Part shown: one piece after another, positions 1 to 12,562 of the stretch
Layout: each line of letters starts with the position of its first letter
Position numbering within the stretch: the first letter of the stretch is position 1
NCBI GenBank assembly: GCA_019671005.1
Contig: CM033745.1
Span: forward strand, 17,040,921 to 17,104,920
Reading direction: 5' to 3'
Source: Hibiscus mutabilis
Lineage: Eukaryota > Streptophyta > Magnoliopsida > Malvales > Malvaceae
Length of the DNA stretch: 64,000 bases
Notes under the pieces: model-generated
What the model saw: the letters and a program-made list of their open reading frames with translations, nothing else
Databases searched by the model: none
Told to the model about the DNA's origin: nothing
Made by a program: the position numbers and the translations under genes

Positions 1-136
1 TTTAATAGTTAATGTTGTTATATGTAGTTTTTGTATTTACAATTTTAATAAGAAATTTTTCGTGTATGTTTATGACTATTTTTTTAATATGTAGATAGAA
101 TGAGCTCATCAACATATTGTGACACTAAAAATTTAG

Positions 137-1006
137 TTGGTCGTTAGGGCGAAACGTTTGATGATCTGTGAGGATGAAGAAAATATTGTGACTATTAAGG
201 AAGATGATGATGTTCATTTACTTGATGCTGATGATGTTGAGGTTGTTAAGACAGTTACGATAAAGGGTAGTGGTTGGATGTTGAAGATAATATTTGGGTT
301 ACGGCTGCCGCTAGGCTTGGATTGAAAAATGATCAGCCTATATGGGGTTATGTTGAACCAGAGTTCATTTATCCAATTTATGAACCTTCAGCCCACATGT
401 ATAAGGTGGACTATGCTGCAATGCGAGATCCGGAACATGAAGCTCGCGTATTTGGTTCTTCATCAGCTTCCAACTATGGGGAACTTGAACTTAAGGCTCT
501 ATTCGAAACAAAAAAAAGATGCTCAGTTGGTAGTTAAGGAGTACTACATCAAACGTCATACGAGATCATGTGTTCCTGAGTATGATAAGTATACATATTA
601 CGCAATGTGTATTAATTATAAGAACAAATGTCCTTGGAAGATAAAGATTGTCATACTTGTATAGGAAAAGGATGTGGAGGTGACAAGGTTCAATGAGCAA
701 AACACTTGTGCAAATATATCATTATCACATGACCACATATATTTAGATTCTTATCTAATATATGCCTACAATAGGTTGTTGGTTGAAAAGGATCCAAGAA
801 TTTCGATTGCAGTGTTAGTAGCATCCATCTAGAATCAGCTTGGATATATTCCATCTTTCTACAAGGTATGGATGGCAAAGCAAAAGGCGCTAACACATGT
901 GTATGGTGATTGGGATAAATTGTATAATGATCTACTAGCTTTTATACAAGCAATGCAAATATTCATGCCATGAACCATTGTAGAATATGAAACAATTGTA
1001 AGAAAA
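137..1006 (+). pseudogene. MULE (MuDR-type) transposase, N-terminal part, decayed
   Basis: This is the first third of a Mutator-like transposase, the DNA-cutting enzyme of class II MULE elements. From about 274 the reading reads as the MuDR N-terminal DNA-binding region, with a KEYYIKR stretch near 540 followed by Cys residues in the C..Y..C order of that domain. It then runs into the conserved IAVLVASI, YIPSFYKVWMAK and TIVEYETI blocks that precede the DDE core. The reading changes frame near 525 and has stops near 662, 830 and 973, so it is dead. A reversed Copia LTR fragment begins at 1007, and the code resumes at about 1978. Family assignment is from recognised motifs; the exact start is not determinable. 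Confidence 0.8.
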
Positions 1007-1983
1007 TGTCAGGGCACCCCATGGCGTAGTGGAAAAATTATCCGGCGAATTTCACCAGTGACCCATGTACGTGGAACGAATCCAGGGTGAAAAGGGGATG
1101 AAACTTTACCTTAATTAAATCTGATAATCTGTAGGGACGTAGCTGAATCCAATTCCTTCTGCACAATGTTGAATCCTAGTTGTCACAACAACGTTCCAAC
1201 CTCTACGCAGTCCACCTGAATAAACGAATAATATTTTACTTCTCTAACTGCTAGAAAGATTTTTCATAATTCACATGATCTTGGCTGCTAGACCTTATGT
1301 CTTTATATAGCATCCAAAACCTTAATTCTAATTAAATTCAGATTCATTAAATATACAATATATTTAATTGAATATAATTAAATATGTAGAATCTAAGTCT
1401 ACTTTAATTAGGTTTCTTTGGGGATATATATATTTTAATATTATTTGATAATTAAAATAATTATCTAGTATTAAAATATATAAACGAAATTATCTATATA
1501 ATTACAATAATTATAATAATTTCGGTTCTAACTAATTTCGTGTACAAGTTTGCACATATACTTTGTAGTCGATATTTGTTTGTTTCAGTCATAGGATGTG
1601 ACCCTTGTAGGTTCATGTAATGTTAGCAGTAATATCTATAACAATTTTAATATTACAAACAATGAGTGACATCTAGCAATACATCATTTCTACCTAAGTC
1701 ACCGGAAGTCGTGGTTCGACATAACCTTTTCATGATTAACTCTTTTGATGTATTACATTCTTTTGTCCTTATATCTAGATTGTACATAACTCATGGAATA
1801 GTCATACTTGTATAGTCCATCTAATATTTCTTGATATCTTGAGTAAACTATAATAAACGAATAACTATGATATCTTATATCAATTTATTTGAGCATGACC
1901 ATGCATTTCTAGTATCACGCAATCAAGTAGCCTACGATATTACTCCTATTATGTAGGAGAGACAAATCCTATCTTGATCAACC
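1007..1983 (-). mobile_element. Reversed LTR fragment of the Copia C family
   Basis: The reverse complement matches the 3' LTR of Copia C (about 48950-50163) along nearly its whole length, including the ACTACGCCATGGGGTG end and the block around TCTATGTAGTGGGATATGG. It is shorter than the Copia C stretch (977 against about 1210 bp), mainly because the AT-rich repeats near 49500-49920 are contracted here. No internal retrotransposon sequence remains, so it is a solo LTR or truncated LTR. It interrupts the MULE transposase just before the QVD-A/T-LY block, and some MULE codons are missing at the junction. I see no clean target duplication. Confidence 0.75.
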
Positions 1984-2875
1984 ATATCCCACTACATAGA
2001 TTCAAGTGGATGCTACCTGATTGTATAGGAAGTGCAATCATATATTACTTGTGGTTGTTGCACAAGATGGAGACAGTAATATATTCCCAATAGCCTTTGT
2101 CATAGTTGAAAAGGAAGACGTCAATGGATGAAATTTCTTTTTAAGATATTTATGTAGCCATGTAGTAAAAGAAGACAGGGTTGTTTATGGACGCCTCCAC
2201 ATGCATATCCAGCATATTGTGTATGACATATTGCGGCAAATGCGAAGATTAATTTCGAAAACAATGCGATTCAAAAAGAGATTTTAGGCGCGGGTAAATT
2301 GTTATTCATTGCTTATAAAAAAATTATTAATTTATTTCTTATATTTTCTTATTTGATTTAACTAACTATTTTTTAAATAGGGTATGAACTACTTCAACCA
2401 AAATTTGAAGCGAGGTTAAGAGGGTTGACATTGTTATGGCATCCCCAAGGAAAGATGGTCACAAGCCTATGATGAAGGTCGACGTTACGGGCATATGACA
2501 ACTAACCTTGTTGAGGCTATAAACCCAGTGCTTAAAAGAACACGTCATCTTCCAATTGCAAGTATTGTGTGGGGACTTACTTTAGATTGGGTAAAATATG
2601 GTGCGACAAAGGGCAGAAAGTAAACGTCTGGATGAACAACAAACAAAATTGGTCTAAAACCCTATAGGACAGACTGATCACTCTTCAAGCAGATACAACC
2701 TCAATGAGAGTCAGAACATTTGACCCAAATGGTGCAGAATTTACTGTCGAAGCTAAGGTCCGAGATGGGCATAGAATGTGCTGACTAAACCTTAGTCAGA
2801 GATGGTATGATTGTGGTGAATTTCAAGCATTTAGATACCGCTGCACTCATGTACATGCCACATGTAAGAATATTC
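1984..2875 (+). pseudogene. MULE transposase, DDE core and SWIM zinc finger, decayed
   Basis: This stretch continues the MULE transposase. IQVDAT carries the first catalytic Asp of the DDE triad. It is followed by VVVAQDGDSNIFPIAFVIVE, the block typical of MULE transposases. Near 2784-2870 the reading LSQRWYDCGEFQAFRYRC then THVHATC is a SWIM zinc finger, with the Cys and His ligands visible. Several stops and frame changes lie between these blocks. The LTR element 2876-8341 is inserted directly after the SWIM finger, and the TATTC target at 2871-2875 is duplicated at 8342-8346. Confidence 0.85.
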
Positions 2876-3822
2876 TATTGGACAAAAACAAGGTTACTCC
2901 GAAATAATTAAAAATAAAAATCGAATAAAGTAATTGAAATAAACAAAATAAACATAATATTTTTTAATTAAAAATATTGTAATGAGATAACCAAAAGGTA
3001 ATGGTTGAGGCCTGCAGGAAAGTAGTTTCCTTAAGACAGATTCAATCGTTCTTTGGTGCTAGAGGTCTTCGATCGTCGGTCTCCCAGGATACAACAGTAG
3101 ATGATTATCTTTAGCAGCACAACTGAGTAATCACGAACGAACTCGAGCCTTCGACTATCGCCAAAATAATGTAGGTTTTTCGAGAAAGAAAGTTGTTGAA
3201 AAATTGTGTGTTTTTCGTGTGTTTTAAAACTGAAGAGATGCCATGTATTTATAGGGGAAAATTAGGTTAAACGTGACTAAAAAATATTCCAATTTTGTCC
3301 TCTATCGGATATTTACGTGAACTGCAAGCATTAAATCAAATCCGAAAATATGCATTTAATTTCAGGATAATATGCTTGTCACAAAAGGAAAAAATTAATT
3401 CAAAGTGGTAAAATATCCGTAGGTCCATGTAGGGCCCGACCGGTCCAGACATTCGCGTCGCCCACATCGTGCGGGTGCGCCCTAACCCGAATGTGATTGG
3501 ATTCGTACCCCCTACGCTTGAGGCACATGTTTAACTCAAGTCATTCAATGACCACAAAGTGAGTAAGTGTATATAAACACTTCCCATTCCATTTATCCCA
3601 TCAATGTGGGATTGGGGGTTTCCATTTCCTTTTCTCAATTCACACATCCTTACTTTGAGCATCAATTTCTCATTCATTACTCATCCGATTTGAGCATATG
3701 AGATATCGTTGTAAAGGTATCATGAAGTAGAATAAGATCCAATTGAATTCTTATTCGAATCTCCACCTTTACCCATTCGAAATATGGCTCAAAGTTACCA
3801 TTTTATCACGTTTTTGTAACAA
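2876..3822. repeat. Left LTR of the 5.5-kb element
   Basis: It aligns end to end with 7403-8341, from GGACAAAAACAAGGTTACT to TTTTATCACGTTTT and TAACA. The terminal TG has become TA. A TATA-like TGTATTTATAG lies near 3244 and a second TATATAAACACTTCC near 3572. Confidence 0.9.
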
Positions 3823-4955
3823 TCTCCCACATAAATGAAATTGATGCATTTTATAAATTTTTTTTGACTAGATGTGGTGATAGTTTCTGCGATTGATAGT
3901 TGCATAGGATAGGTAGGTTTCCTCATTTGAACATTCCCGTGTGAAAGTATATTTACTTTACTGGCTATCTAGTAGACGTGATGTCTTTGAACTATTCAGC
4001 CGTTTGTGTAAACGATGGTATACTCTATACAACTACCTTTCAGACACGAGTTTTGTTCTCATGGTTATGTCCATCTAGCCGTGGACATCATCTAGTTCTG
4101 CAAGAGTTTGAGATAACTATGCCCAAATAGTCTCCTTGAAGCAGCCTCACTTTACTCTCACATGGGTGACTTATGTTGCTTGGCTCACCAAAGCACACAA
4201 TGGTCATTAAAAGCTTTGCTTAGCTTGTTTCGTTTTTAGTCACTGTTTACATCATAGAAATAGACTTGGGAGAGGAACCTCCACAGTGACCATACAAGGT
4301 CTATGCAATTAGGTTGTCCCTTTGAACCTAGATCTTGGGATCTCCAGTCAACTAGGTAGGGTTTTCCTTCACATGGCGCTTTAAATTTCCATGGGCTTTA
4401 GTCTCATTCCTTTCTATGTTTTCTCAACTTGATCTTGATTTAACCTTTTGGTTAGAGGGATCTGCAACGTTATCTTTTGATTTTACATAATTAATAGAGA
4501 TAGCTACATTTGAGATCAATTGTCTAACTGAGTTCTGGCTATACCAGAATCATCATTTTCAAATTTCTCAAGAATTTGTCCATATAGTGTGACAATATGA
4601 GACTTTTAGGTGACCGTTTGATTTGGATCCCCAAAATCATGTCGTCTAGTCTCATATTTAACATGATATTGGTACGTTTTACCATTTCATTGTTATCAAC
4701 ATAGGATCATATATCCTAATGCACACATTTGTCACACTCTAAAGTTTCAACCTTCTGTTGAACGTATGGACAATTTTTCCTTTACTTTGGTAATGGAATA
4801 TTACATTTGCAAGACACCCTCACATTTTTATGTAGTTTTAGAAAGGTTTTATTTCCTTCCATAACTCATATGGTGTCTTGTCTCATTTAGAAGAAGTAAA
4901 TAGTTGATAGAATAATTCCCCCACATGTTAGGCACATTTTGAAGTTTCAATTATT

Positions 4956-6640
4956 ATCTTCAAAACCATTGTACCCTTTGATGTTGCAATGTTACTCACA
5001 TAGAGTTTCTCCAAATTAATCGATATATTAATTTTGAATTTCAACATCCTACTTATAGAGAATAACTTCTTTATAACATCTTTTCTTTTAAGCAAAATTT
5101 AGTTTGTTCTATCGTTTGAATAAACATCGCTATGATTTAGATCAAGCGGTTTCGTACTTCTTTGAATGTTTCACATTTAAAATGAAAGGGATGTGTTCCA
5201 TGTTAATTAGTCTACGCAAAAAATCATAATTAACATGTCCATGCAAAATTATGTAACCAATGTTACTTTCAGAAATAAATTCACCAAATTATCTTCAAAA
5301 CCATTGTACCCTTTGATGTTGCAATGTTACTCACATAGAGTTTCTCCAAATTAATCGACGTATTAATTTTGAATTTCAACATCCTACTTATAAAGAATAA
5401 TTTCTTTATAGCATTTTTGCTTTTAAGCAAAATTTAGTTTGTTCTATCGTTTGAATAAACATCGCTATGATTTAGATCAAGCAGTTTCGTACTTCTTTGC
5501 ATGTTTCACATTTGAAACGAAAGGGAAGTGTTCCATGTTAATTAGTCTACGCAAAAAAAAATCATAATTAACATGTCCATGCAAAATTATGTAACCAATG
5601 TTACTTTTAGAAATAAATTCACCAATTTATCTTCAAAACTATTGTACCCTTTGATGTTGCAATGTTACTCATGTAGAGTTTCTCCAAATTAATCGATGTA
5701 TTATTTTTGAATTTCAACATCCTACTTATAGAGAATAATTTCTTTATAGCATCTTTGCTTTTAAGCAAAATTTAGTTTGTTCTATCGTTTGAATAAATAT
5801 CGCTATGATTTAGATCAAGCGGTTTCGTACTTCTTTGCATGTTTCACATTTAAAACGGAAGGGATGTGTTCCATGTTAATTAGTCTACGCAAAAAATCAT
5901 AATTAACATGTCCATGCAAAATTATGTAACCAATGTTACTTTCATAAATAAATTCACCAATTTATCTTCAAAACCATTGTACCCTTTGATGTTGCAATGT
6001 TACTCACATTGAGTTTCTGCAAATTAATCGATGTATTATTTTTGAATTTCATCATCCTACTTATAAAGAATAATTTCTTTATAGCATCTTTGCTTTTAAG
6101 CAAAATTTAGTTTGTTCTATCATTTGAATAAACATCGCTATGATTTAGATCAAGCGGTTTCTTACTTCTTTGCATGTTTCACATTTGAAACGAAAATGAT
6201 GTGTTCCATGTTAATTAGTCTACGCAAAAAAAATCATAATTAACATGTCCATGCAAAATTATGTAACCAATGTTACTTTCATAAATAAATTCACCAATTT
6301 ATCTTCAAAACCATTGTACTCTTTGATGTTGCAATGTTACTCACATAGAGTTTCTCCAAATTAATCGATGTATTATTTTTGAATTTCAACATCCTACTTA
6401 TAGAGAATAATTTCTTTATAGAATCTTTGCTTTTAAGCAAAATTTAGTTTGTTCTATTGTTTGAATAAACATCGCTATGATTTAGATAAAGCGGTTTCGT
6501 ACTTCTTTGCATGTTTTACATTTGAAACGAAAGGGATGTGTTTCATGTTCATTAGTCTACGCAAAAAATCATAATTAACATGTCCATGCAAAATTATGTA
6601 ACCAATATTACTTTCAGAAATAAATTCACCAATTTATTTC
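4956..6640. repeat. Five tandem copies of a ~336-bp unit
   Basis: The block ATCTTCAAAACCATTGTACC begins units at 4956, 5291, 5629, 5964 and 6301, giving spacings of 335, 338, 335 and 337 bp. The last unit ends near 6640. Units are very similar, with small indels in an A-run and scattered substitutions. None carries an open reading frame of note. Tandem amplification inside the untranslated part of LTR elements is known in plants as a source of satellite DNA. Confidence 0.93.
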
Positions 6641-7402
6641 AAGATTGAATCATTCTGGATTCCCACAAAATTAAATCCAATGATTTATTTCCCTTAACAA
6701 ATTGGATTCAATACATGATTTCTAAAATAGAAATAAACTCAATGATTTATTTCCTTTGTTATATCTTCTGTTCAACGTTGGGATTAGTGGCACTAAAACC
6801 CAAACAGAGATATCAAGGAAACTCGATCAAAAGAACATAATCCTTTGATTTAATTTCGTTGATTCTTGTTTGGAAGATCAAGTAAATCCTTTAAAATGGC
6901 AGGAAATAATTTCTAAAACGAATTATTTACAAGATCTTTGTTTCTAGAACAAATTCAAGAAATTTTCCATGGTTATTCTACACTTTCTTATGGAAAATTA
7001 TTGGAAATAATAATCCAAAGTGTTTCCAAACACATATAACTTTGTCTTAAACCTTTTACATGCATGATAAAGGTATTACAATACATGCAAACATGTATTT
7101 TACATATGATTTTAATCCTTGCTATAAGCGAAGGTATTAAATCAAACATGTATCCTCATGATACATACCAATAAATCGAAATTTAAATTTCATTTATTTC
7201 TGATTTTAATTTTTCACAAAATCTGTAACCTCAGTTACTCCCAACGACAATTTCTGTAAAACAGATTTGTCCCGTTTATTTGAGATCTATGCAAACCCGT
7301 TAAAACGGCAAGAAAAATTCTCAAAACATATTTGTTTGCTTTCTTAGAACCATAATTATTTCGAATCGCCTTGGATTTGATAATGATAATTTGTCTTAAG
7401 AT

Positions 7403-8341
7403 TGTAGGACAAAAACAAGGTTACTCTGAAATAATTAAAAATAAAAATCGAATAAAGTAACTGAAATAAACGAAATAAACACAATATTGTTTAATTGAAA
7501 ATATCGTAACGAGATAACCAGAAAGTAATGGCTGAGGCCTGCAGGAAAATAGTTTCCTTAAAACAGATTCGACCGCTCTTCGGTGCTAGAGATCTTCGGT
7601 CGTCGGTCTCCTAGGATTCAACAATAGATGATTATCTTCGGCAACACAACTGAGTAATCACGAACGAACTTGAGCCTTCAAATATCACCAAAATAATGCA
7701 GGTTTTCTGAGAGAGAAAGCTGTTGAAAAATTGTGTGTTTTTCGTGTGTTTTAAAACTAAAGAGAGGCCATGTATTTATAGGGGAAAAGTAGGTTAAACG
7801 TGACTCAAAAATATTCCCATTTGTCCTCTATCGGATATTTGCGTGAATTGCAAGCATAAAATCAAATCCGAAAATATCCCTTTAATTTCGGGATAATATG
7901 CTTGTCACAAAAGGAAAAAAATAATTCAAAGTGGTAAAATATTCGCAGGTCCATGCAAGGCCCGACCGGTCCAGACATTCGCGTTGCCCACATCATGCGG
8001 GTGCGCCTCAACCCGAATGGGATTGGATTCGTACCCCCTACGCTTGAGGCACATGTTCAACTCAACTCAATTACCACAAAGTGAGTAAGTATATATAAAC
8101 ACTTCCTATTCCATTTATCCCATCAATGTGGGATTGGGGTTTCCATTTCCTTTTCTCAATTCACAGCTCCTTACTTTGAGCATCAATTTCTAATTCAATA
8201 CTCATCCGATTTGAGCATATGAGATACCGATATAAAAGTCTCATGGAGTAGAATAAGATCCAATCGAGTCCTTATTTGAATCTCCACCTTTACCCATTCG
8301 AAATATGGCTAAAAGTTACCATTTTATCACGTTTTCTAACA
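7403..8341. repeat. Right LTR of the 5.5-kb element
   Basis: This copy keeps the canonical TG...CA ends and is followed by the TATTC duplication. It differs from the left copy by scattered substitutions and small indels, so the insertion is old enough for the two LTRs to have diverged. Confidence 0.9.
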
Positions 8342-8690
8342 TATTCAAATGGACCCTTAAACGTTCGCGGATGAGTGTTTTGACCTGAAGACTATGGCAA
8401 ACATATACAAATTTCAATTCAACACGATCTCGAACCAAGATTATTGGCTGGTAGAGCCAATATACGAAGAATGGTTACCAAAGCCATAGCTTCGTAAAAA
8501 GTTGAAGGGTCGGCCGAGGTCTACTCGCATCCATACTAATATAGATAATCCGGATGACAGAGAATGTGAGTTCAAATTAAGCATTATACTCTTTGTCGGG
8601 GACCAGATTACACCAGAAACAAGTGTCCCAACAAATCCAGCCTTTCCAACTATCGTGCTGGACCATCAACTTAATATTTTGACAATATAA
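8342..8690 (+). pseudogene. MULE transposase, C-terminal remnant
   Basis: After the LTR element the MULE reading resumes with LKTMANIYKFQFNTI, QDYWLVEP and then KLKGRPRSTRI. This is the conserved C-terminal tail of many MULE transposases, found about 25-45 residues after the SWIM finger. A stop near 8488 separates the two blocks, and the last open stretch ends at 8690. Joined over the insertion, it completes the order DNA-binding region, DDE core, SWIM finger and basic tail of one transposase. Confidence 0.8.
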
Positions 8691-9090
8691 ACTTAAAATT
8701 TGTCATGTAGACTTAATATTCTGTTAATGTAAACTTGTTTTAAAATACTTTTATTGGTTTTGAAATATTTGATTATCTTTGTTAGGAAGTTATTAATGTA
8801 ATACTTAATTAAGAAAGCAGACAAATTTAACAAACTAAAATAAAATAAAGTATTTTTTTATCAAGCAATAGTCGAATATAAAAACCAAGACTAAATAATA
8901 AAAATTTATGTCTCAAAAAAACAAACAACAGTCGAATTAAAATATATTACAAATAAAATTTAAATATTTCTTATTTCCTCTTCTTTCTCGACAATTTCTG
9001 TCAGTGTAAGGATGACGTTTGATCGTACTATCTAGCGAGTTGAATCATTCTTCGTGGTTGATCCGGAGTCTGATCATCGTTAAAAATGGA

Positions 9091-11103
9091 TCATTCGTCA
9101 TTTACATAGAAGGTGGTGTACCATACATATTTTGGAAATGAAAATGATGAGTTGCTAGTGGTCGTAGTTGACAACAAAGATGTCATACTACCAACACCCA
9201 TGCCTTCTTGATATACGAATGTTTGAGGATACTCAAATTGTTGTATGAATCCTCCATCATCATTGTAAGCTGAATAAGAAGATGAGCTCCAACCAAATAG
9301 AAAATTGATTGGTGGTTGTTTCATAATACTACCAAATCCAAATGTTGGATGAAATGGTGTGCTGTCACCAACTATTGTGTGGACTAGTGGATACCCATGC
9401 TCTATTGGTTCTTCTTAATGCTCATTGGTTACAAGTCTTGGGGGAATTTCATCAGAGGAGACCATGAAGAATGCCAACTCGTAGAACAATCCAAGTTTGG
9501 TTCGTCTGTAAGTTATTGTAAGCTCTGACCAAACCCAGATGACAAGTGTACATGTTTTGAGCACCGCGGATCTTCAAGCCATTTATTTCCAGTTTCGAGG
9601 GATATTAAGAACGATTTTCCATTTTTCGAATACCACGAATAGAACTCTAAATTAAAATTAAAATTACCGGCTTCAATTGCACTCAAATTTTCTACCCACC
9701 ACGTATATCTTTCATCCCAAAAAGTAATGAAATTGGCTTGCGTCACAACCCAATTCTAATCGAATCTACCTCTATCAGCACTATGGATGCGTTCAATACC
9801 AGGTGGAGCTCTAGGAATGGGTTAATGAAAGTTGAACTGCCGCTAAACTCTATCAGCACAATGATATTCAATAGTAAAAAATGGATTAAAGGCACAATTG
9901 CATCTAGAATGTTTTACATTCACACATTTTTTGGTATGCAAGCCTTGATTGTTGGATTCTCGTACGACAACCAAGTAAACTGTAAAAATAAATATTAATA
10001 TACATACACAAACATTACTTTAAAATATACAAAGTCAAAAAGTTAATTTAAAAACATTATGATACATGATTTTTTCCTATTATTTGGATTTTTAGTCTTA
10101 TATCTCTAGCATTGTTGTGCACCACCCATGTGTTCTTCAACTTATGTCTCAACCTAAAAAGATATTGAACTTACATTTCTAAGTTATTGTAGATAAATAT
10201 TAGATCAATAAAATATTTATAACAATTGTAATCATAGTATTACCTTCCAGCAAGTAGAAATTGCATGGGTACGAGTGCTTCCATAATGGCGTTAGATAAG
10301 GAAACCTATATCACGCCCATGATTGCAATAAGATTAGGCATCCACCCATATATGATATCTTCTTCTCACCAATCATAATTGAGGCCTTGCACGTTTCATG
10401 GTACAAGAATGCCAATATTGCAGATCCCGAGTTATATTTACAAATTGTGTGAAAATCAGGCAACATCGACAGATATTGTATCTGAACCAGATTACCAGAT
10501 GTATATGGCATCAATATCCGACCAATAATTTGCAGTATATATGATCAAGTTGCATACATAAGTTCTTGTCGAGTAGATATCTCTGTTACAATGAATTCAC
10601 TCTACAACCATGAAATTCTTAGGCGTAAACCTTTCACATCTTCCCGAGGATGAATTTATCTGAGGTACTGACTGCAAAACTCCAATACATTATATGTATT
10701 TGCTCCAATCAACGGATTTCCATTTATTGGGACACCAAGCTGTATAGCTACATCTTCTAGAGTTATCGTGCATTCGCTGAATGGAAAATGAAATGTGTAC
10801 ATCTACAGTCTTCACCGTTTAATCAATCTAGTTATCAACCCGGGGACAATCTTAAATCCATGAAGAAATGAAACATTAAAAAAACTGGCGATCTGTAAGT
10901 AATAAACTATGGGGTCGGAAAGTTCCTTGATCTTCATTCCTCGACAACGAATGATATGCTCCTGACCTTATAATTAATTTATTATAATAAATTATTTCAT
11001 GTTACACATGACATAATAAATTTCATATTACTTACTTGTTCTTCATGAATATGAGAGGAAATGTGCTCTGGTCACGGTATAACAAAACATCTCCAAATGC
11101 CAT
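9091..11103 (-). pseudogene. Plant mobile domain (PMD) protein gene, decayed
   Basis: PMD proteins (MAIN/MAIL1-like, often named serine/threonine phosphatase 7 long form homologue) occur as host nuclear proteins and as cargo of plant transposons. An ATG at 11103 opens a short exon ending near 11037, with a likely intron to about 10969. Then come DPIVYYLQIASFF and YTFHFPFSECTITLEDVAIQ followed by LGVPINGNP (about 10800-10730), the hallmark N-terminal PMD block. Further on, EYHCADRV and RQFNF with NWVVTQANFITFWDERY (about 9850-9690) is the C-terminal PMD block. A Ser/Tyr/Pro-rich tail ends at 9091. Stops interrupt the readings, for example inside ADRV-stop-RQFN. It lies tail to tail with the MULE, which suggests both were parts of one composite element. 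Confidence 0.82.
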
Positions 11104-12562
11104 TTTCAAACAAATCTACAAAACAATAATTTTGAATATACTTATAAAAACTTTACGAATATATCTTAAATCTATTTTAAAATTAACTATTAACTAATTA
11201 AAATTAAATAAATACAAAAAACTTACATGATATAAGAGAAACCCGTAAATGTGCTCTAAATCCTTTTAAAAAAAATAAGCATATATATATATATTAAACA
11301 ATGGTTCAACTACAAAAAAATCTACAAACTCCTCTAATTAAAAAATGACAGATTAATTAAAAATAGATTACTTATTTCTGAGAAACCGAGAAGATCTACA
11401 ACTAAATATACTTCAACAATTTTTAACTATTCGAATATATCTTCAGAAAATAACACTCACCTCAAATTCTCACCTCTCAATTTTTTCTCAAATCCTATAC
11501 ACTCATCTTCTTCTATATATCCCTATATATATACAACATTTACAAAAAAATATAATTCAAACTCGACCAACTTTCACGTGAAAGCTGACTGTACATGCAT
11601 GCCATGCAGACAGACAAGAAGACACCACCTAAAAGTGGCGTCATGTCACCATCATACCCAACCGATTAAAGTTGGATGAGCTTCACATGAGCCGCACAAC
11701 TTGATATGGCTTATCAAGCCCATGACACGTGGTGCAGGTGACGTCCTGCCATCGAAAAGAATAAAAAATTCAAGTAGCAATATACATATGGTGTCTTCCC
11801 CTTTTAACACAGTAAAAAATGCCGCATAAACCTAAATATCCCCTAACATCTCCTAAAATCTAATTTTTAGATTCTATTTGTATTATTCCCAAAATTTTGC
11901 TGACATGAAGAGTACTACTTATTATATTAATATTTAAATTTTTGATCTTAAACAAATAACACCTCATTTCAATAATTTTTTTTACGAGTCTTAATTTTAA
12001 TTCAAGAAAAATAACTTTAAAAGAAAAAAATAAAGTGTTTTTAGTAAATTTAAAACGGTTGACTTAAGAAAATCGGTACAACTTTGATACACGGCCTGTA
12101 TAAAATTATTTTGCACAGACCTGTATTTTCGCCTTACAAAATACAAATTCTAAATTCATAACTCTAACACCCTAAACCCTAACCTTAACACCCTAAATCC
12201 TATGCTCTAAATTCTAAATACTAACTTTAAATTCTAAACTTTAACACTAACATTTAAACCTTAAACTACAATCCTAACTCTTAAAATAAAAAAAAACCGT
12301 ATAAACTAAATTTTATACGATTTGTATATTAAAATTTTCCCTAAAAAATACTTCTATAAAAAAATAAAGATAAATAATTTAGTCAATCTGTTGCCATCTC
12401 ATCTCTATGGTTGGTCGTGCATCATTGTTTTGTATTGGCGTTATTCCCTATTCCCCCCTCCCCCCTTTCCCTTCTAAAAAGACTCATCTTTTCCCTAGTT
12501 CTTCAGAACCCTCAAAAACCCATTCGATCAAAAACCTTTTTAACCAATCATATCAGTCGTCC
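11104..12562. other. Intergenic region and upstream part of the zinc-finger gene
   Basis: No gene seen. The first part is AT-rich and may hold the remaining end of the MULE/PMD element. Around 12165-12290 there is degenerate telomere-like sequence (ACCCTAAACCCTAA and variants). TATA-like sequence (CTATAAAAAAAT) near 12354 and a pyrimidine-rich leader at 12430-12480 precede the next gene. Confidence 0.6.

Larger units (their letters stand above)
2876..8341. mobile_element. Non-coding LTR retroelement (LARD-like), 5.5 kb
   Basis: Two direct repeats (2876-3822 and 7403-8341, 947 and 939 bp) flank a 3.6-kb centre without any coding sequence. The right copy begins TG and both end CA; the left copy begins TA by mutation. 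Perfect 5-bp duplications TATTC lie at 2871-2875 and 8342-8346. This is the structure of a large retrotransposon derivative that must borrow the proteins of an autonomous relative. The centre contains five tandem repeats. A primer binding site is not obvious: the sequence after the left LTR, ATCTCCCACATAAATG, does not resemble the usual tRNA-Met site. The orientation is therefore left open. Confidence 0.9.
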
